DNA of 64,000 bases from assembly GCA_018818065.1 (NCBI GenBank), contig JAHISV010000007.1, forward strand, positions 186,001 through 250,000, in the 5' to 3' direction. A program made the position numbers and the translations under genes. This DNA comes from Bacteroidota bacterium (lineage in GTDB: Bacteria; Bacteroidota; Ignavibacteria; Ignavibacteriales; Melioribacteraceae). The number at the start of each line of letters is the position of its first letter. Position 1 is the stretch's first letter. Positions 43,541 to 51,853 of this stretch are shown here, piece after piece. The notes beneath the pieces are model-generated. The model saw only the letters and a list, made by a program, of their open reading frames with translations. It was not told where the DNA came from and ran no database searches.

Positions 43541-46141
43541 TTTATAAAGCTCATTCCACCACTCCGGCTGCCCTTTAAGATACTTATCAAAATAAGCGAT
43601 TACGGTGCGTGACCATTTATTACGCTTATGGTATTCCATCACCCAATGACCAATCTGGTCAATCTCAATCAACTCAACATCTTTCCCAAGTATTTTAAGA
43701 GCTGAGTACATTGACCAGCTCTCGCCCTTTGGCACGTTGGGATCAATGTTACCGTATAGTAAAAGTAATGGAGTATTAATTTTATCAGCATTATAAATAG
43801 GGCTGTAATCAACATATATATCTTTTCTGTTCCAAGGGTAACTGTTTGCTGTAGCCACGGCACTGTAGGAATGTCCCCAGTATCCTTCTCCCCAGTAGCT
43901 GGTAAGCGTACTAATACCGGCGTGTGAAATCCCGGCGGTAAAAATATCTGTCTTTGTTAGTAAGTTCATGGTCATAAACCCACCATAGGAAGCGCCAATA
44001 CAACCAACACGTGTGGGATCAGCATATTCTTTCTCTTCTAGAAAAGCTTTTGTTCCCTCGATAATTTCCTGAGCTGTGATTTTTCCCCAATCGTTTACAT
44101 GCTTAGCGGAAAACTCCTGACCAAACCCGGTAGCGCCGCTTGGTTGAAGTGTGTAAACCACGTATCCGTTTGCTGCCCAGATATTTGCGGGGTATCTTCC
44201 CTCGAAATTTCTGCTTACAGGACTTGTGCCCCCGTAATAGTTTACAATAACAGGATATTTTTTACCAGAATCGAAATTAGGTGGGAAATTAATTCTGCCA
44301 ATAATTTCCTGCCCTGCTGATGAGGTAAATGTAAAGTCCTCAACATCACCCAGTTTAATATTCTTAAATGAATTATAGTCGGGATCGAGCAGAAGTGAAA
44401 CCGACTCCGTGGCAAGGTCCAGTGTAAAAACTTTTCTGGGGATGTTACTGCTCTCTCCAATAAAGACAGCTTTTGAACCATCCTGAGAGAAGCTGATAGT
44501 TGTCAGGTACTCAACTCCCAAATCAACATAGGTCATTGTCTTCGAATTAACATCATATCTATATAAGTGATCGAAAGATTTATCGGTCGTATTAAAATAA
44601 ATCGAATTACTTTTTGCAGCCCAGTGCATTGATCCAACCGCCGGATCAAAATTTTTAGTGATTGGAGTAACCTGTTTACTGCCAAGATTATATATAAAAG
44701 CCTGAGCATCATAATCATTTGGCCATACACCCACTGGAACATTCTTACCAATTCCATCGAATGATTGCGGAGAACCCTGCACCAGCAGATATTTTCCGTT
44801 TGGTGAGTATTCAATTCCCCCGGCAAAAATCATGGTAAATAATGTATCGGAACTCAAGTTCTTCAATTTCATTTTGTGGTAGGTTGTTTTATCAAAAGGC
44901 CATTCAGTGGGGTCACTGACCGACGTTGAAAAAATAAGTTCTGAACCATCCGGGCTAATGGCACCGAAAGAACTATTTACATCTTTATTGGTAAGAGTTC
45001 TTTTCATTCCATTCGGTAAAAACACCTGATGAAGAGTTGTAATGTCTCTCCCGTAAGGCCAGCGATCTTCAATTCGCGTAAACTTTTTAAAATTCTTATC
45101 ACTCTCTTCTGGTCGTTTGGTAGTTGAATAAATTAATGAACCCGCGTCAGGCAGCCAGTAATAACCACTGAGATCTTCTTCGTTCGAAAGGAGTTCAAAA
45201 TTTTCTCCCGCTGAGAAATCATAAATCCAGATTGAGGAACCTTTCGTTCCAGTAGTCTGGTAGGCAAAAGAATTTCCTTTGGGAGCCCAGAGTGGAGAAG
45301 TGACTGACATTCCGCCACGCAGCTTTTGTATCAGCGATCCATCTTCAGTATCGAAGAGTTCAATCCAGGATTCCTGTGTGTCTTCTTCAATATCTCTTTT
45401 TGAGAGCATGATTGCCGCGATATTTCCATCATAAGAAACAGATACGTCTGTTACCTTAATATGATCCAGCAATTCTCTAAAATTAACATTGTACTCAGGA
45501 TCTGTTGAAATAGTAAGTGAACCGGCAAATTCCTCAGCTGCCTCCAGCCATGATTCAACATACCATTCTTTATCCATTTCGGCTGATGAGAGGGTTTTAA
45601 GAACAACAATGTGTTTTCCGTTCTCTATTTTCAATTTTGAAGTAATAAGTCCCGGGAAGAGTTCCCCTTCTGAATTAGCAGTTTCATAAGAATCTTTTTT
45701 ATTGATTTCTTTGCCATCATAAAATACCGAGAACATTTGAGGAGATTTTATTTTCAAATCAGCTGTCATCCATCTGTCAGCGCTTATATAAAATGCCAGA
45801 TAATTTACAGCAACATCATCATCCGCTTTCTTAGAAAGGATAATTTTGCCTTCAGCGGCTGATATTGTATTCCAGAAAAGAGTGTTACTATTATTTAGAA
45901 TAAACGGATCATTCTCTGCCGGCCATAATTCGTTAAGAGCAAAACTTTCCGTTAAAAGGTTTTTCAAATCAGAATTAGAATCCTTTTCGTTTGAGAAAGC
46001 AGGTAAATTCTCAGAAAATGAACCTAATTTAAGGTATTTGTTAACAATTGACTTTTCTTGTTCAGCGTTAATGTTTAGCCCAAAAAAGAACATTAATAGT
46101 ATTATAAATGAGGAATTATTGGATTTTAAGAAACGTTTCAA
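43538..46141 (-). CDS. S9-family prolyl oligopeptidase-like serine peptidase
   Basis: 867 residues with a signal peptide ending near LNINAEQ. The N-terminal 200 residues are not recognised, followed by a WD40/TolB-like propeller region (for example SPLWAPKGNSFAYQT, AISPDGSELIFST and FSQDGSKAVFIGES) up to about 600. The C-terminal alpha/beta hydrolase has the nucleophile Ser718 in GASYGGFMTM, Asp in NIDPNVPKGES, and His in DQIGHWVMEYH. It is a periplasmic or outer peptidase of the acylaminoacyl/DPP4-like group that digests peptides. The gene diverges from the nuo operon. Its stop codon lies inside a dispersed repeat. Confidence 0.92.
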   Translation of the reverse strand: MKRFLKSNNSSFIILLMFFFGLNINAEQEKSIVNKYLKLGSFSENLPAFSNEKDSNSDLKNLLTESFALNELWPAENDPFILNNSNTLFWNTISAAEGKIILSKKADDDVAVNYLAFYISADRWMTADLKIKSPQMFSVFYDGKEINKKDSYETANSEGELFPGLITSKLKIENGKHIVVLKTLSSAEMDKEWYVESWLEAAEEFAGSLTISTDPEYNVNFRELLDHIKVTDVSVSYDGNIAAIMLSKRDIEEDTQESWIELFDTEDGSLIQKLRGGMSVTSPLWAPKGNSFAYQTTGTKGSSIWIYDFSAGENFELLSNEEDLSGYYWLPDAGSLIYSTTKRPEESDKNFKKFTRIEDRWPYGRDITTLHQVFLPNGMKRTLTNKDVNSSFGAISPDGSELIFSTSVSDPTEWPFDKTTYHKMKLKNLSSDTLFTMIFAGGIEYSPNGKYLLVQGSPQSFDGIGKNVPVGVWPNDYDAQAFIYNLGSKQVTPITKNFDPAVGSMHWAAKSNSIYFNTTDKSFDHLYRYDVNSKTMTYVDLGVEYLTTISFSQDGSKAVFIGESSNIPRKVFTLDLATESVSLLLDPDYNSFKNIKLGDVEDFTFTSSAGQEIIGRINFPPNFDSGKKYPVIVNYYGGTSPVSRNFEGRYPANIWAANGYVVYTLQPSGATGFGQEFSAKHVNDWGKITAQEIIEGTKAFLEEKEYADPTRVGCIGASYGGFMTMNLLTKTDIFTAGISHAGISTLTSYWGEGYWGHSYSAVATANSYPWNRKDIYVDYSPIYNADKINTPLLLLYGNIDPNVPKGESWSMYSALKILGKDVELIEIDQIGHWVMEYHKRNKWSRTVIAYFDKYLKGQPEWWNELYK

Positions 46142-46264
46142 GCATACCCCCGATTTTTCAAGTTTTTGTAAGACAAATAATAAGGAATAAAAAAATAAAA
46201 AATAAATTCATTCTTTTGTAACAAGATTAAAAGATTTTATATATCTTTTATCCTGTAAAAAAAA

Positions 46265-46293
46265 TTGACATTGAATTTTTTCAAATGTATTTT
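46265..46293 (+). promoter_or_regulatory. Promoter of the nuo operon
   Basis: TTGACA at 46265-46270, a 17-bp spacer, and TATTTT at 46288-46293, which also reads close to the Bacteroidota TAnnTTTG form (TATTTTG). The nuoA start follows 25 bp downstream. The same hexamers and spacing occur before the Rrf2 gene at 57460-57488. Confidence 0.6.
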
Positions 46294-46318
46294 GCATTCA
46301 AAATCATATTAGAGAAAT

Positions 46319-46741
46319 ATGCTAACAGAATTCGGTAAGATTTTTATTTTCATTTTAGTTGCTATCCTATTCGTGCTAATAGCCTTTGTAATGGCAAAAT
46401 TAGTCAGACCGAGCAGACCAACTTACGAAAAATCAACAATTTATGAATGTGGTGAAGAACCTATTGGTTCACCATGGGTGCAGTTTAATATTCGTTTCTA
46501 TGTAGTTGCCCTCATCTTCCTCATTTTTGATGTTGAAATAGTTTTGCTTTTCCCATGGGCACTATCCTATCAGGATTATGGTTTCTACGGATTTGCAGTT
46601 GGAATTATATTCCTCGTTGTTCTTGGTATTGGCATGGCTTACGAATGGAGAAAAGGTGATCTTGAGTGGGCACGCCCCAAAATTCAAGTTCCAGTCTTAA
46701 ACAATCTAATTAAAAGAAGCGAAGTTAAATCTGAATCCTAA
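46319..46741 (+). CDS. nuoA: NADH-quinone oxidoreductase subunit A
   Basis: 140 residues with three membrane segments. The motif YECGEEPIGSPWVQFNIRFY in the first loop is typical of NuoA, and the second segment holds LIFLIFDVEIVLLFPWA. It is a membrane-arm subunit at the junction with the hydrophilic arm near the quinone site. It is the first gene of the operon, 27 bases before nuoB. Confidence 0.95.
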   Translation: MLTEFGKIFIFILVAILFVLIAFVMAKLVRPSRPTYEKSTIYECGEEPIGSPWVQFNIRFYVVALIFLIFDVEIVLLFPWALSYQDYGFYGFAVGIIFLVVLGIGMAYEWRKGDLEWARPKIQVPVLNNLIKRSEVKSES

Positions 46742-46768
46742 TTAACTTATAGGAAGATCGAACGGATT

Positions 46769-47260
46769 ATGGGATTACTCGATAAAGAATTTGCTGAAGG
46801 CAACATTATTGTTGCGAAAACGGATGACGTACTAAACTGGGCAAGGCTCTCTTCCTTATGGCAGATGAGTTTCGGTTTGGCCTGCTGTGCTATTGAAATG
46901 ATGGCAACATCAGCGTCACATTACGATTTTGACCGTTTTGGTGTTATACCACGCCCTTCTCCGCGTCAGGCTGACCTTATAATTATTTCAGGTACAGTCA
47001 CCTTAAAGATGGCAATTAGAATCAAACGATTATACGAACAGATGCCTGACCCCAAATATATTATATCTATGGGAAGCTGCGCGAATTGCGGTGGTCCTTA
47101 TTGGGAGCATGGTTATCATGTGTTAAAAGGTATTGATCGCGTTATTCCGGTTGATGTTTATGTGCCAGGATGCCCGCCAAGACCGGAGGCATTGTTGGAA
47201 GGTTTACTTAAATTACAAGAAAAAATCCGTCACGAATCATTGAGAAAAAAATCGGCATGA
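46769..47260 (+). CDS. nuoB: NADH-quinone oxidoreductase subunit B
   Basis: 163 residues. It ligates the last Fe-S cluster (N2) of complex I. The paired cysteines are in [12 protein letters not shown] and the others in MGSCANCGG and [13 protein letters not shown]. The [16 protein letters not shown] block is strongly conserved. Ribosome site AGGAAGATCG precedes the ATG. The stop overlaps the nuoC start by 4 bases. Confidence 0.97.
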   Translation: MGLLDKEFAEGNIIVAKTDDVLNWARLSSLWQMSFGLACCAIEMMATSASHYDFDRFGVIPRPSPRQADLIIISGTVTLKMAIRIKRLYEQMPDPKYIISMGSCANCGGPYWEHGYHVLKGIDRVIPVDVYVPGCPPRPEALLEGLLKLQEKIRHESLRKKSA

Positions 47261-47790
47261 AGGAAAGAGAAGAAGTCTACGAAATTTTGAAAAATAAGTT
47301 TTCAGATTCTATATTCGAATTACTTACCGAGGAGCCAACCGAACCGGTTGTTCCGGTCGATCCGCTAAAAATCCATGAAGTTTGCGAATTCCTTAGAGAT
47401 GAGGAAGGATTGAAGTATGATAATCTCATGCTGCTTAGTGGTGTTGATGATGCTAATGGAGAAGAAATTGAAGAAGAAGACGGATCGAAGACTATTAAAG
47501 GCGGAACATTAAGCGTCTGGTACCATTTAGAATCATCTGTTCTTAAACATAAATTGACATTAAAGGTTTCTGCCCCAAGGGAAAATCCCGAGGTAGAATC
47601 CGTAGAAATGATTTGGCGATCTGCTGACTGGCATGAGCGTGAAGCTTACGATATGTTTGGTTTTAAGTTCTTAAATCACCATGACTTAAAAAGAATATTA
47701 ATGCCATACGACTGGGAAGAAGGCTCACATCCGCTAAGAAAGGATTATAAAAACCCTGAGTTTTATCAGGGGATGAAAATACCTTACTAG
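47257..47790 (+). CDS. nuoC: NADH-quinone oxidoreductase subunit C
   Basis: 177 residues. The C-terminal signature is [20 protein letters not shown], then [19 protein letters not shown]. An acidic insert ([12 protein letters not shown]) lies in the middle. It is part of the hydrophilic arm, next to NuoD and NuoB. NuoC and NuoD are separate here, unlike the fused form in E. coli. Its TAG stop is followed directly by TAGCTAGATG, the start of the repeat-flanked S23 cassette. Confidence 0.95.
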   Translation: MKEREEVYEILKNKFSDSIFELLTEEPTEPVVPVDPLKIHEVCEFLRDEEGLKYDNLMLLSGVDDANGEEIEEEDGSKTIKGGTLSVWYHLESSVLKHKLTLKVSAPRENPEVESVEMIWRSADWHEREAYDMFGFKFLNHHDLKRILMPYDWEEGSHPLRKDYKNPEFYQGMKIPY

Positions 47791-47794
47791 TAGC

Positions 47795-47820
47795 TAGATG
47801 TTAGTATTTAGATATTAGAA
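47795..47820 (+). repeat. Left arm of the S23 cassette repeat
   Basis: TAGATGTTAGTATTTAGATATTAGAA, starting 4 bases after the nuoC stop. Its sequence type recurs in inverted orientation at 48188-48219 (reverse complement TAGATTTTAGATTTTAGACT), so the S23 gene lies between inverted imperfect repeats. Confidence 0.6.
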
Positions 47821-47835
47821 AAAGCAGAGAAAAAA

Positions 47836-48192
47836 ATGCACAACTTTAAAGAGCTAAAAGTTTGGCAGAGATCGCGAGAACTTGTAAAAAAGATCTATGA
47901 CATTAGTTCAAAATTTCCTGATCATGAAAAATTTGTGCTGGTTTCGCAAATCAGAAGAGCAGTTATTTCCCTCCCATCAAATATTGCAGAAGGATGTGGA
48001 AGTAATTCAGATAAAGAATTTAATAGGTATTTGGGTATTGCAATGTCATCATCGTACGAGCTTGAAACTCAGCTTTATCTTGCTTTTGACCTTCAATATC
48101 TTTTTAAGAATGAGTTAGATAGTACAATAGAAGAATTAAATGAAATTCAACGAATGCTTGTTGGATTGAAAAAGAAGTTGGATTTTGTCTAA
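47836..48192 (+). CDS. Four-helix-bundle protein, S23/23S rRNA intervening-sequence family
   Basis: 118 residues. The start HNFKELKVWQRSRELVKKIY, then FVLVSQIRRAVISLPSNIAEG and the helix KEFNRYLGIAMSSSYELETQL are the hallmarks of this family. Members were first found in insertions within 23S rRNA genes; most are free-standing and of unknown role, and they share their fold with Avd of diversity-generating retroelements. This copy sits inside the nuo operon, 45 bases after nuoC and 42 before nuoD, with inverted TAGA-type repeats on both sides. Its stop codon lies in the right repeat. The ribosome site is weak. It has no known link to complex I. Confidence 0.9.
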   Translation: MHNFKELKVWQRSRELVKKIYDISSKFPDHEKFVLVSQIRRAVISLPSNIAEGCGSNSDKEFNRYLGIAMSSSYELETQLYLAFDLQYLFKNELDSTIEELNEIQRMLVGLKKKLDFV

Positions 48193-48219
48193 CATCTTAA
48201 GTCTAAAATCTAAAATCTA
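48188..48219 (+). repeat. Right arm of the S23 cassette repeat
   Basis: TCTAACATCTTAAGTCTAAA continues to 48219 with three TCTAAAATC-like units. It includes the TAA stop of the S23 gene. The nuoD ribosome site (CTAGGG, 48218-48222) seems to begin at its edge. The solo repeat at 43501-43532 matches it at 26 of 32 positions. Confidence 0.65.
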
Positions 48220-48234
48220 GGGTCCATAGTAAAT

Positions 48235-49350
48235 ATGTCACTTAAGACTGAAGAATTAACACTGAACATGGGACCTCAACATCCGTCAACGCACGGGGTT
48301 TTGAGGTTAGAGGTTGTACTTGATGGCGAAGTTGTTGTTGAAGTACGTCCGCACCTTGGCTATTTACATCGTTGTTTCGAAAAACATTGCGAAGCTATGA
48401 CATATCCACAAGTAATCCCCTATACAGATAGAATGGATTATCTTGCTTCTATGTATAACAACTTTGGATATGTTACTGCTGTAGAAAAATTAATGGAAAT
48501 TGAAGTACCTGAACGTGTTGAATATATACGTGTAATTATGGGTGAACTTCAACGTATTGCTTCACATCAGGTGGCGGTTGGTACATACGGACTTGATGTT
48601 GGCGCGTTTACTCCTTTCCTTTATCTTTTTAGAGATCGCGAAACAATTTTAAGTTTGTTTGAAATGACATGCGGCGCAAGGTTACTGTATAACTATATGT
48701 GGGTTGGTGGTTTATCGCATGATCTGCATCCCGATTTTTTGCGTAAAACAAAAGAATTCCTTGAGTATTTAAAACCTAATATAGACGAAATAAACAACCT
48801 GCTTACCTTCAATAAAATATTTATTGAAAGGACTGCTAATGTTGGTGTTTTACCCGCAGATGTAGCCTTAAACTTCGGTGCTACTGGTCCAAACCTGCGT
48901 GCCAGTGGTTACAAGTGGGATCTTCGCAGAGATGACCCTTACTCAATTTATGACAGGTTTGATTTTGACGTGATTGTAGGCGAGGGGCTGGTTGGAACAA
49001 TTGGCGACTGCTGGGACAGATACTATGTTCGCGTTCTTGAGATGAAAGAAAGCATTAAAATTATAGAGCAGGCAATTGAACAAATTCCTGAAGGCGACAT
49101 TACAACAGCATTACCAAAGAGAGTTAAACCTCCAAAGGGACATATTTATCATCGTGTGGAAAATCCTAAAGGGGAGCTTGGGTACTTTATTATAAGTGAT
49201 GGGTCAGTTAATCCGTCACGTGTAAAAGTTCGTCCTCCTTCATTTGTAAGTTTATCTGCAATTAATGACATGAGCAAAGGTCATCTGGTTGGTGATCTGG
49301 TAGCAATTTTAGGTAGTTTAGACATTGTACTTGGAGAAATAGATAGATGA
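48235..49350 (+). CDS. nuoD: NADH-quinone oxidoreductase subunit D
   Basis: 371 residues. Early motifs are GPQHPSTHGVLRLEV and HLGYLHRCFEKHCE; later come GLVGTIGDCWDRYYVR and SDGSVNPSRVKVRPPSF. The subunit shares the quinone-binding cavity with NuoB. The His of GVLR and the Tyr of the quinone pocket lie in conserved blocks. The ribosome site is poor (TAGGG 14 bases upstream), perhaps because the S23 cassette moved the original one. The stop overlaps the nuoH start by 4 bases. Confidence 0.96.
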   Translation: MSLKTEELTLNMGPQHPSTHGVLRLEVVLDGEVVVEVRPHLGYLHRCFEKHCEAMTYPQVIPYTDRMDYLASMYNNFGYVTAVEKLMEIEVPERVEYIRVIMGELQRIASHQVAVGTYGLDVGAFTPFLYLFRDRETILSLFEMTCGARLLYNYMWVGGLSHDLHPDFLRKTKEFLEYLKPNIDEINNLLTFNKIFIERTANVGVLPADVALNFGATGPNLRASGYKWDLRRDDPYSIYDRFDFDVIVGEGLVGTIGDCWDRYYVRVLEMKESIKIIEQAIEQIPEGDITTALPKRVKPPKGHIYHRVENPKGELGYFIISDGSVNPSRVKVRPPSFVSLSAINDMSKGHLVGDLVAILGSLDIVLGEIDR

Positions 49351-50417
49351 TCCAGGAAATATTAATAGACCTTTTCGGAAATGAGATAGTTGCCTTTATA
49401 ATTTCGGCAGCGCTTCCACTAGTATTTATTGTACCATTTGTAATTTTTGCTGTTTGGCTGGAACGTAAGGTATCTGCCCATATGCAGGATCGTTTAGGTC
49501 CGATGAGAGTGGGATGGCACGGTGTTCTTCAAACTGTAGCTGATTTTATTAAATTGGTTCAAAAAGAAGATATAATTGCCGCAGATGCTGACAAAAAAAT
49601 GTTCATCCTTGCGCCAATTATGGTTTTCGCCGGAAGTTATGCGGCATACGCAGCCTTCCCTTTTAGCAGTGCTTATATTGGCTCCGGAGTTGATGTTGGT
49701 ATCTTTTTCGTTATAGCAATTTCTAGTGTTGTGGTTGCTGGTTTGCTTATGGCTGGCTGGGCTTCAAATAATAAATACTCACTTTATGGCGCTATGCGTT
49801 CCGCTGCTCAGATAGTCAGTTACGAGATTCCAACCGCACTGGTAATATTATCCATTGTAATGGTTACCGGAACACTCAGTCTTGCAGAAATGAGCGAATT
49901 ACAAGCTGGCGGATTCTGGAACTGGCAGATATTTGGTGGTGCGGAAACTGGCCTGGTAAAGATATTATTGATTCCATTTATGATAATAGCATTTATAATT
50001 TTTTATATAAGTTCACTCGCTGAGGTGAACAGAACTCCTTTCGACATGCCTGAGGCAGAATCAGAATTAGTGTCAGGTTATCACACAGAATATTCCGGAA
50101 TGAAATTTTCAATTTTCTTTCTTGCTGAGTACGCCAATATGTTTGCTGTGTCAGCAATAGCCGCAATTCTCTTTTTTGGCGGCTATCAATCACCTTTTGG
50201 TTACATTGGTGATTTACTTGGAATTGATTGGCTTGTTCCATTTGAGCAATTATTCTGGTTTGCTATGAAAGGTTTATTCTTTGTATTCGTACAAATGTGG
50301 TTACGTTGGACTCTTCCGCGTGTTAGGGTTGATCAGCTGATGACCATCTGTTGGAAATATTTAATACCATATGCTTTTGTTAATCTAATAATCATTGGAC
50401 TAATTACTTTAATCTGA
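49347..50417 (+). CDS. nuoH: NADH-quinone oxidoreductase subunit H
   Basis: 356 residues with eight membrane segments. Conserved blocks are AVWLERKVSAHMQDRLGPMR near the start, EVNRTPFDMPEAESELVSGY in the quinone-facing loop, and LRWTLPRVRVDQLM near the end. It links the proton-pumping arm to the quinone site. It is coupled to nuoD by overlap; nuoI starts 1 base after its stop. Confidence 0.97.
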   Translation: MIQEILIDLFGNEIVAFIISAALPLVFIVPFVIFAVWLERKVSAHMQDRLGPMRVGWHGVLQTVADFIKLVQKEDIIAADADKKMFILAPIMVFAGSYAAYAAFPFSSAYIGSGVDVGIFFVIAISSVVVAGLLMAGWASNNKYSLYGAMRSAAQIVSYEIPTALVILSIVMVTGTLSLAEMSELQAGGFWNWQIFGGAETGLVKILLIPFMIIAFIIFYISSLAEVNRTPFDMPEAESELVSGYHTEYSGMKFSIFFLAEYANMFAVSAIAAILFFGGYQSPFGYIGDLLGIDWLVPFEQLFWFAMKGLFFVFVQMWLRWTLPRVRVDQLMTICWKYLIPYAFVNLIIIGLITLI

Positions 50418-50418
50418 T

Positions 50419-51000
50419 ATGAAACAATATCTTAGAAATAGCTGGGACGGCATCTGGACTGTATTAGTAGGTATGAAAATAACTTTCATGCATATGTTTA
50501 CAAAGTCTGTTACCATCCAATACCCTACAGTAAAAGTGAAGTTACCTGAACGTGTTAGAAACCGTTTGTATGTTAATATGGATGATTGTATCGGCTGCCT
50601 GCAGTGCGAAAGAGCATGCCCTGTTAGCTGTATAGAAATTGAAACGGTTAAATCTGTTCCATCGGAAGATTTAGGAACTACATCGAATGGTAAGAAGAAG
50701 GCTTTGCATGTAACAACATTCAACATTGATTTTGCTAAATGTTGTTATTGCCAATTATGCGTCTTCCCTTGTCCTACTGAATGTATCTATATGACTGAAA
50801 CATATGAGTTTAGTGAATTTGAAAGAAATAGTCTTAACTACAAATTCGCAACGCTTACACCGGAAGAAGTTGTAGATAAAAAACAAAAACTAGAAGTATT
50901 TGATGCAGAAAAAGCAGCTGCCAAAGCCGAAGCAGAAAAAGCCAAAGCTGAAGAAGCCGCAAAAAAAACTGCTGAAGATAAACCTGAAACTGAAAATTAA
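50419..51000 (+). CDS. nuoI: NADH-quinone oxidoreductase subunit I
   Basis: 193 residues. It carries two [4Fe-4S] clusters: CIGCLQCERACPVSC (about 56-70) and CCYCQLCVFPCPTEC (about 109-123). The first 40 residues attach it to the membrane arm. The tail from about 155 is a repetitive Ala-Lys-Glu helix (DAEKAAAKAEAEKAKAEE) not found in most NuoI proteins; it probably is a flexible charged extension. It lies between nuoH and nuoJ with small gaps. Confidence 0.95.
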   Translation: MKQYLRNSWDGIWTVLVGMKITFMHMFTKSVTIQYPTVKVKLPERVRNRLYVNMDDCIGCLQCERACPVSCIEIETVKSVPSEDLGTTSNGKKKALHVTTFNIDFAKCCYCQLCVFPCPTECIYMTETYEFSEFERNSLNYKFATLTPEEVVDKKQKLEVFDAEKAAAKAEAEKAKAEEAAKKTAEDKPETEN

Positions 51001-51021
51001 TTAAGGATATAACCTAATACC

Positions 51022-51516
51022 ATGGGTTTATACGACATTATATTTTATTTATTTGCCTTAGTAACCGTTTCATCGGCTGTGGTGGTTGTTTCAGCTAAGA
51101 ATATTATTTACTCAGCATTCAGTCTCTTATTCACACTGTTCGGCGTTGCCGGAATGTATGTCCTGCTGGGTTCTGATTTTATCGCTATAGTACAATTGAT
51201 GGTTTATGTTGGCGGCATCCTGATTCTCCTTATATTCGGTGTGATGTTAACCAACAAAGTCACAAATGTTGAGATTAAATCGGGTAGTATTCAATTATTA
51301 CCAGCTTTAATCGGCGTAGTAGTATTAGCTGTATTATTAATCATGCTTATGACAAATACTAACTGGCATATTCAACCGGGTGTAATTCCCCAGACAACAA
51401 CCAAAGAGTTGGGTAAACTATTGCTTACTGATTACGTACTCGTATTTGAGTTGTTAGGAATTCTATTATTAATTGCTCTTGTTGGAGCAGCATCAATAGC
51501 CCGTAGAGAAGAATAA
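51022..51516 (+). CDS. nuoJ: NADH-quinone oxidoreductase subunit J
   Basis: 164 residues with five membrane segments. Typical blocks are AKNIIYSAFSLLFTLFGVAG and IAIVQLMVYVGGILILLIFGV, the latter with the pi-bulge helix of NuoJ. The end holds LLLIALVGAASIARRE. It is part of the proton-pumping arm. A 19-base gap leads to nuoK. Confidence 0.95.
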   Translation: MGLYDIIFYLFALVTVSSAVVVVSAKNIIYSAFSLLFTLFGVAGMYVLLGSDFIAIVQLMVYVGGILILLIFGVMLTNKVTNVEIKSGSIQLLPALIGVVVLAVLLIMLMTNTNWHIQPGVIPQTTTKELGKLLLTDYVLVFELLGILLLIALVGAASIARREE

Positions 51517-51535
51517 TAATAAAAGGAATTTATAA

Positions 51536-51847
51536 GTGCTACAAGTAGGATTACAACATTTTCTTATCGTTAGCTCGATATTGTTTGCCCTGGGTATTTA
51601 CGGCATAGTTACCAGGAAAAACGCAATTATGGTTTTAATGGGAATTGAGTTGATGCTCAATTCTGCGAATATAAATTTTGTTGCATTTGCCCGTTACGGA
51701 AACTTTGGTTTACACGGTCAGATATACGCGCTGTTTGTTATAATTTTAGCGGCTGCAGAAGCTGCCATCGCATTGGCTATTGTTCTTAACCTGTACAAAA
51801 CCTTTGCGAAAATAAATGTTGATGAAGTTAATAATTTAAAAGAATAA
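51536..51847 (+). CDS. nuoK: NADH-quinone oxidoreductase subunit K
   Basis: 103 residues with three membrane segments. It starts with GTG at 51536, with AAAAGGA 8 bases before. The two essential Glu residues are in VLMGIELMLNSANINFV and in AAAEAAIALAIVLNLY. The subunit belongs to the proton channel next to NuoJ and NuoN. It ends 6 bases before nuoL. Confidence 0.96.
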   Translation: MLQVGLQHFLIVSSILFALGIYGIVTRKNAIMVLMGIELMLNSANINFVAFARYGNFGLHGQIYALFVIILAAAEAAIALAIVLNLYKTFAKINVDEVNNLKE

Positions 51848-51853
51848 ATCCCT

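Noticed and set aside
47836-48192. Diversity-generating retroelement, because the S23 fold is like Avd
   Set aside because: No reverse transcriptase gene and no template/variable repeat pair with A-specific changes is present.
47791-48234. 23S rRNA intervening sequence
   Set aside because: No rRNA sequence flanks the gene; both neighbours are nuo genes.
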